From Massilia aurea (GTDB lineage: Bacteria; Pseudomonadota; Gammaproteobacteria; Burkholderiales; Burkholderiaceae_D): a DNA stretch of 64,000 nucleotides. Positions 63,935-64,000 of the stretch are shown here, in pieces. The notes below the pieces were generated by a model. It was not told the DNA's origin. It ran no database searches and saw only the letters and a list, made by a program, of their open reading frames with translations. The translations under genes and the position numbers were made by a program. The DNA is taken from positions 1-64,000 of the forward strand of contig NZ_JANUGZ010000006.1 of the NCBI RefSeq assembly GCF_024753205.1, given 5' to 3'. The stretch's first letter is position 1. Every line of letters begins with the position of its first letter.

Positions 63935-63961
63935 AAACGGCCCCAAAAGGGCCGTTTTTTT
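63935..63961 (+). terminator. Terminator of the cyanophycin operon
   Basis: The stem AAACGGCCC/GGGCCGTTT starts 12 bp after the cphA stop and is followed by seven T residues. Confidence 0.9.
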
Positions 63962-63968
63962 ACGCACC

Positions 63969-64000
63969 GTCAGTGCTCCGAATCAATTACCCAATAATTC
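63969..64000. repeat. Truncated palindromic repeat at the window end
   Basis: GTCAGTG followed by AATCAATTACCCAATAATTC resembles the right half of the repeats at 37551-37712 (AATCAATTG, then AATAATTCGAC). The window ends before the expected GACTCTGACCC arm. Confidence 0.55.

Overview
The window is a GC-rich, gene-dense bacterial chromosome segment. Its gene content and gene order point to a betaproteobacterium of the Burkholderiales, most likely an Oxalobacteraceae member close to Massilia, Telluria or Duganella. Indicators are the tRNA-Leu / tig / clpP / clpX / lon / hupB / tRNA-Asp / ppiD block, the thrC-moeA-moaD order, the hpnCDE squalene operon and a cyanophycin operon. This is inference from gene order and protein character; no database search was possible. 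No rRNA, prophage, CRISPR array or plasmid replicon is visible.

Layout. 1-330 is an intergenic tandem of about 158-bp repeats carrying GGGGTCAGGTCTGACA arms. 384-4415 is purL (minus). 4641-7859 holds a receiver-TPR protein, a TonB-like/Sel1 periplasmic protein and a small membrane protein (plus). 7941-9373 is a DUF218/YdcF-type protein convergent with an FKBP lipoprotein. 9459-17142 holds a fused 5-oxoprolinase/hydantoinase, bifunctional NAD(P)HX repair enzyme Nnr, a YbbA-like ABC ATPase, a TesA-like esterase and the tRNA 2-selenouridine synthase MnmH. 17145-18811 is a decayed GH3 glycosidase. 18953-28019 is the proteostasis block. 28178-32454 is an RND efflux pair. 32562-35706 is hpnC-hpnD-hpnE (farnesyl-PP to squalene). 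35726-37536 is a DUF1700 / DUF2807 envelope cluster, followed by two palindromic 66-bp repeats. 37722-42470 holds a YeeE/YedE sulfur transporter, ArfB ribosome rescue, a conserved small protein, a TPR protein and a flavoprotein. 42607-44393 is a four-gene operon (membrane protein, XRE regulator, secreted alpha/beta hydrolase, small membrane protein) whose promoter lies in a large inverted repeat. Then come an orphan TRAP solute-binding protein, moaD-moeA-thrC (minus), a complete IS1595-family element with an 8-bp target duplication, and a kbl-tdh-sdaA amino-acid catabolic operon with a divergent XRE-cupin regulator. A prolyl oligopeptidase, a Sel1 protein, a DEDDh exonuclease and a YegD-like Hsp70 follow. 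The window closes with iaaA-cphB-cphA (cyanophycin breakdown and synthesis) and the start of another copy of the palindromic repeat.

How the genes work together. Tig, ClpP, ClpX, Lon and PpiD handle folding and proteolysis, each unit separated by its own hairpin terminator. HpnC/D/E form a complete squalene route, but no squalene-hopene cyclase is present here. Kbl and Tdh convert threonine to glycine and acetyl-CoA, and SdaA deaminates serine; a perfect 10-bp inverted repeat overlapping the kbl promoter is the likely site of the adjacent regulator. CphA makes the nitrogen store cyanophycin, CphB cuts it to beta-Asp-Arg, and IaaA splits the dipeptide, all from one overlapping transcription unit. 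The most notable anomalies are the IS copy between sdaA and its own terminator, a terminator stem containing a copy of the moaD 3' end, a GH3 gene that has lost its catalytic centre, and a receiver domain with Glu in place of the phosphoacceptor Asp.
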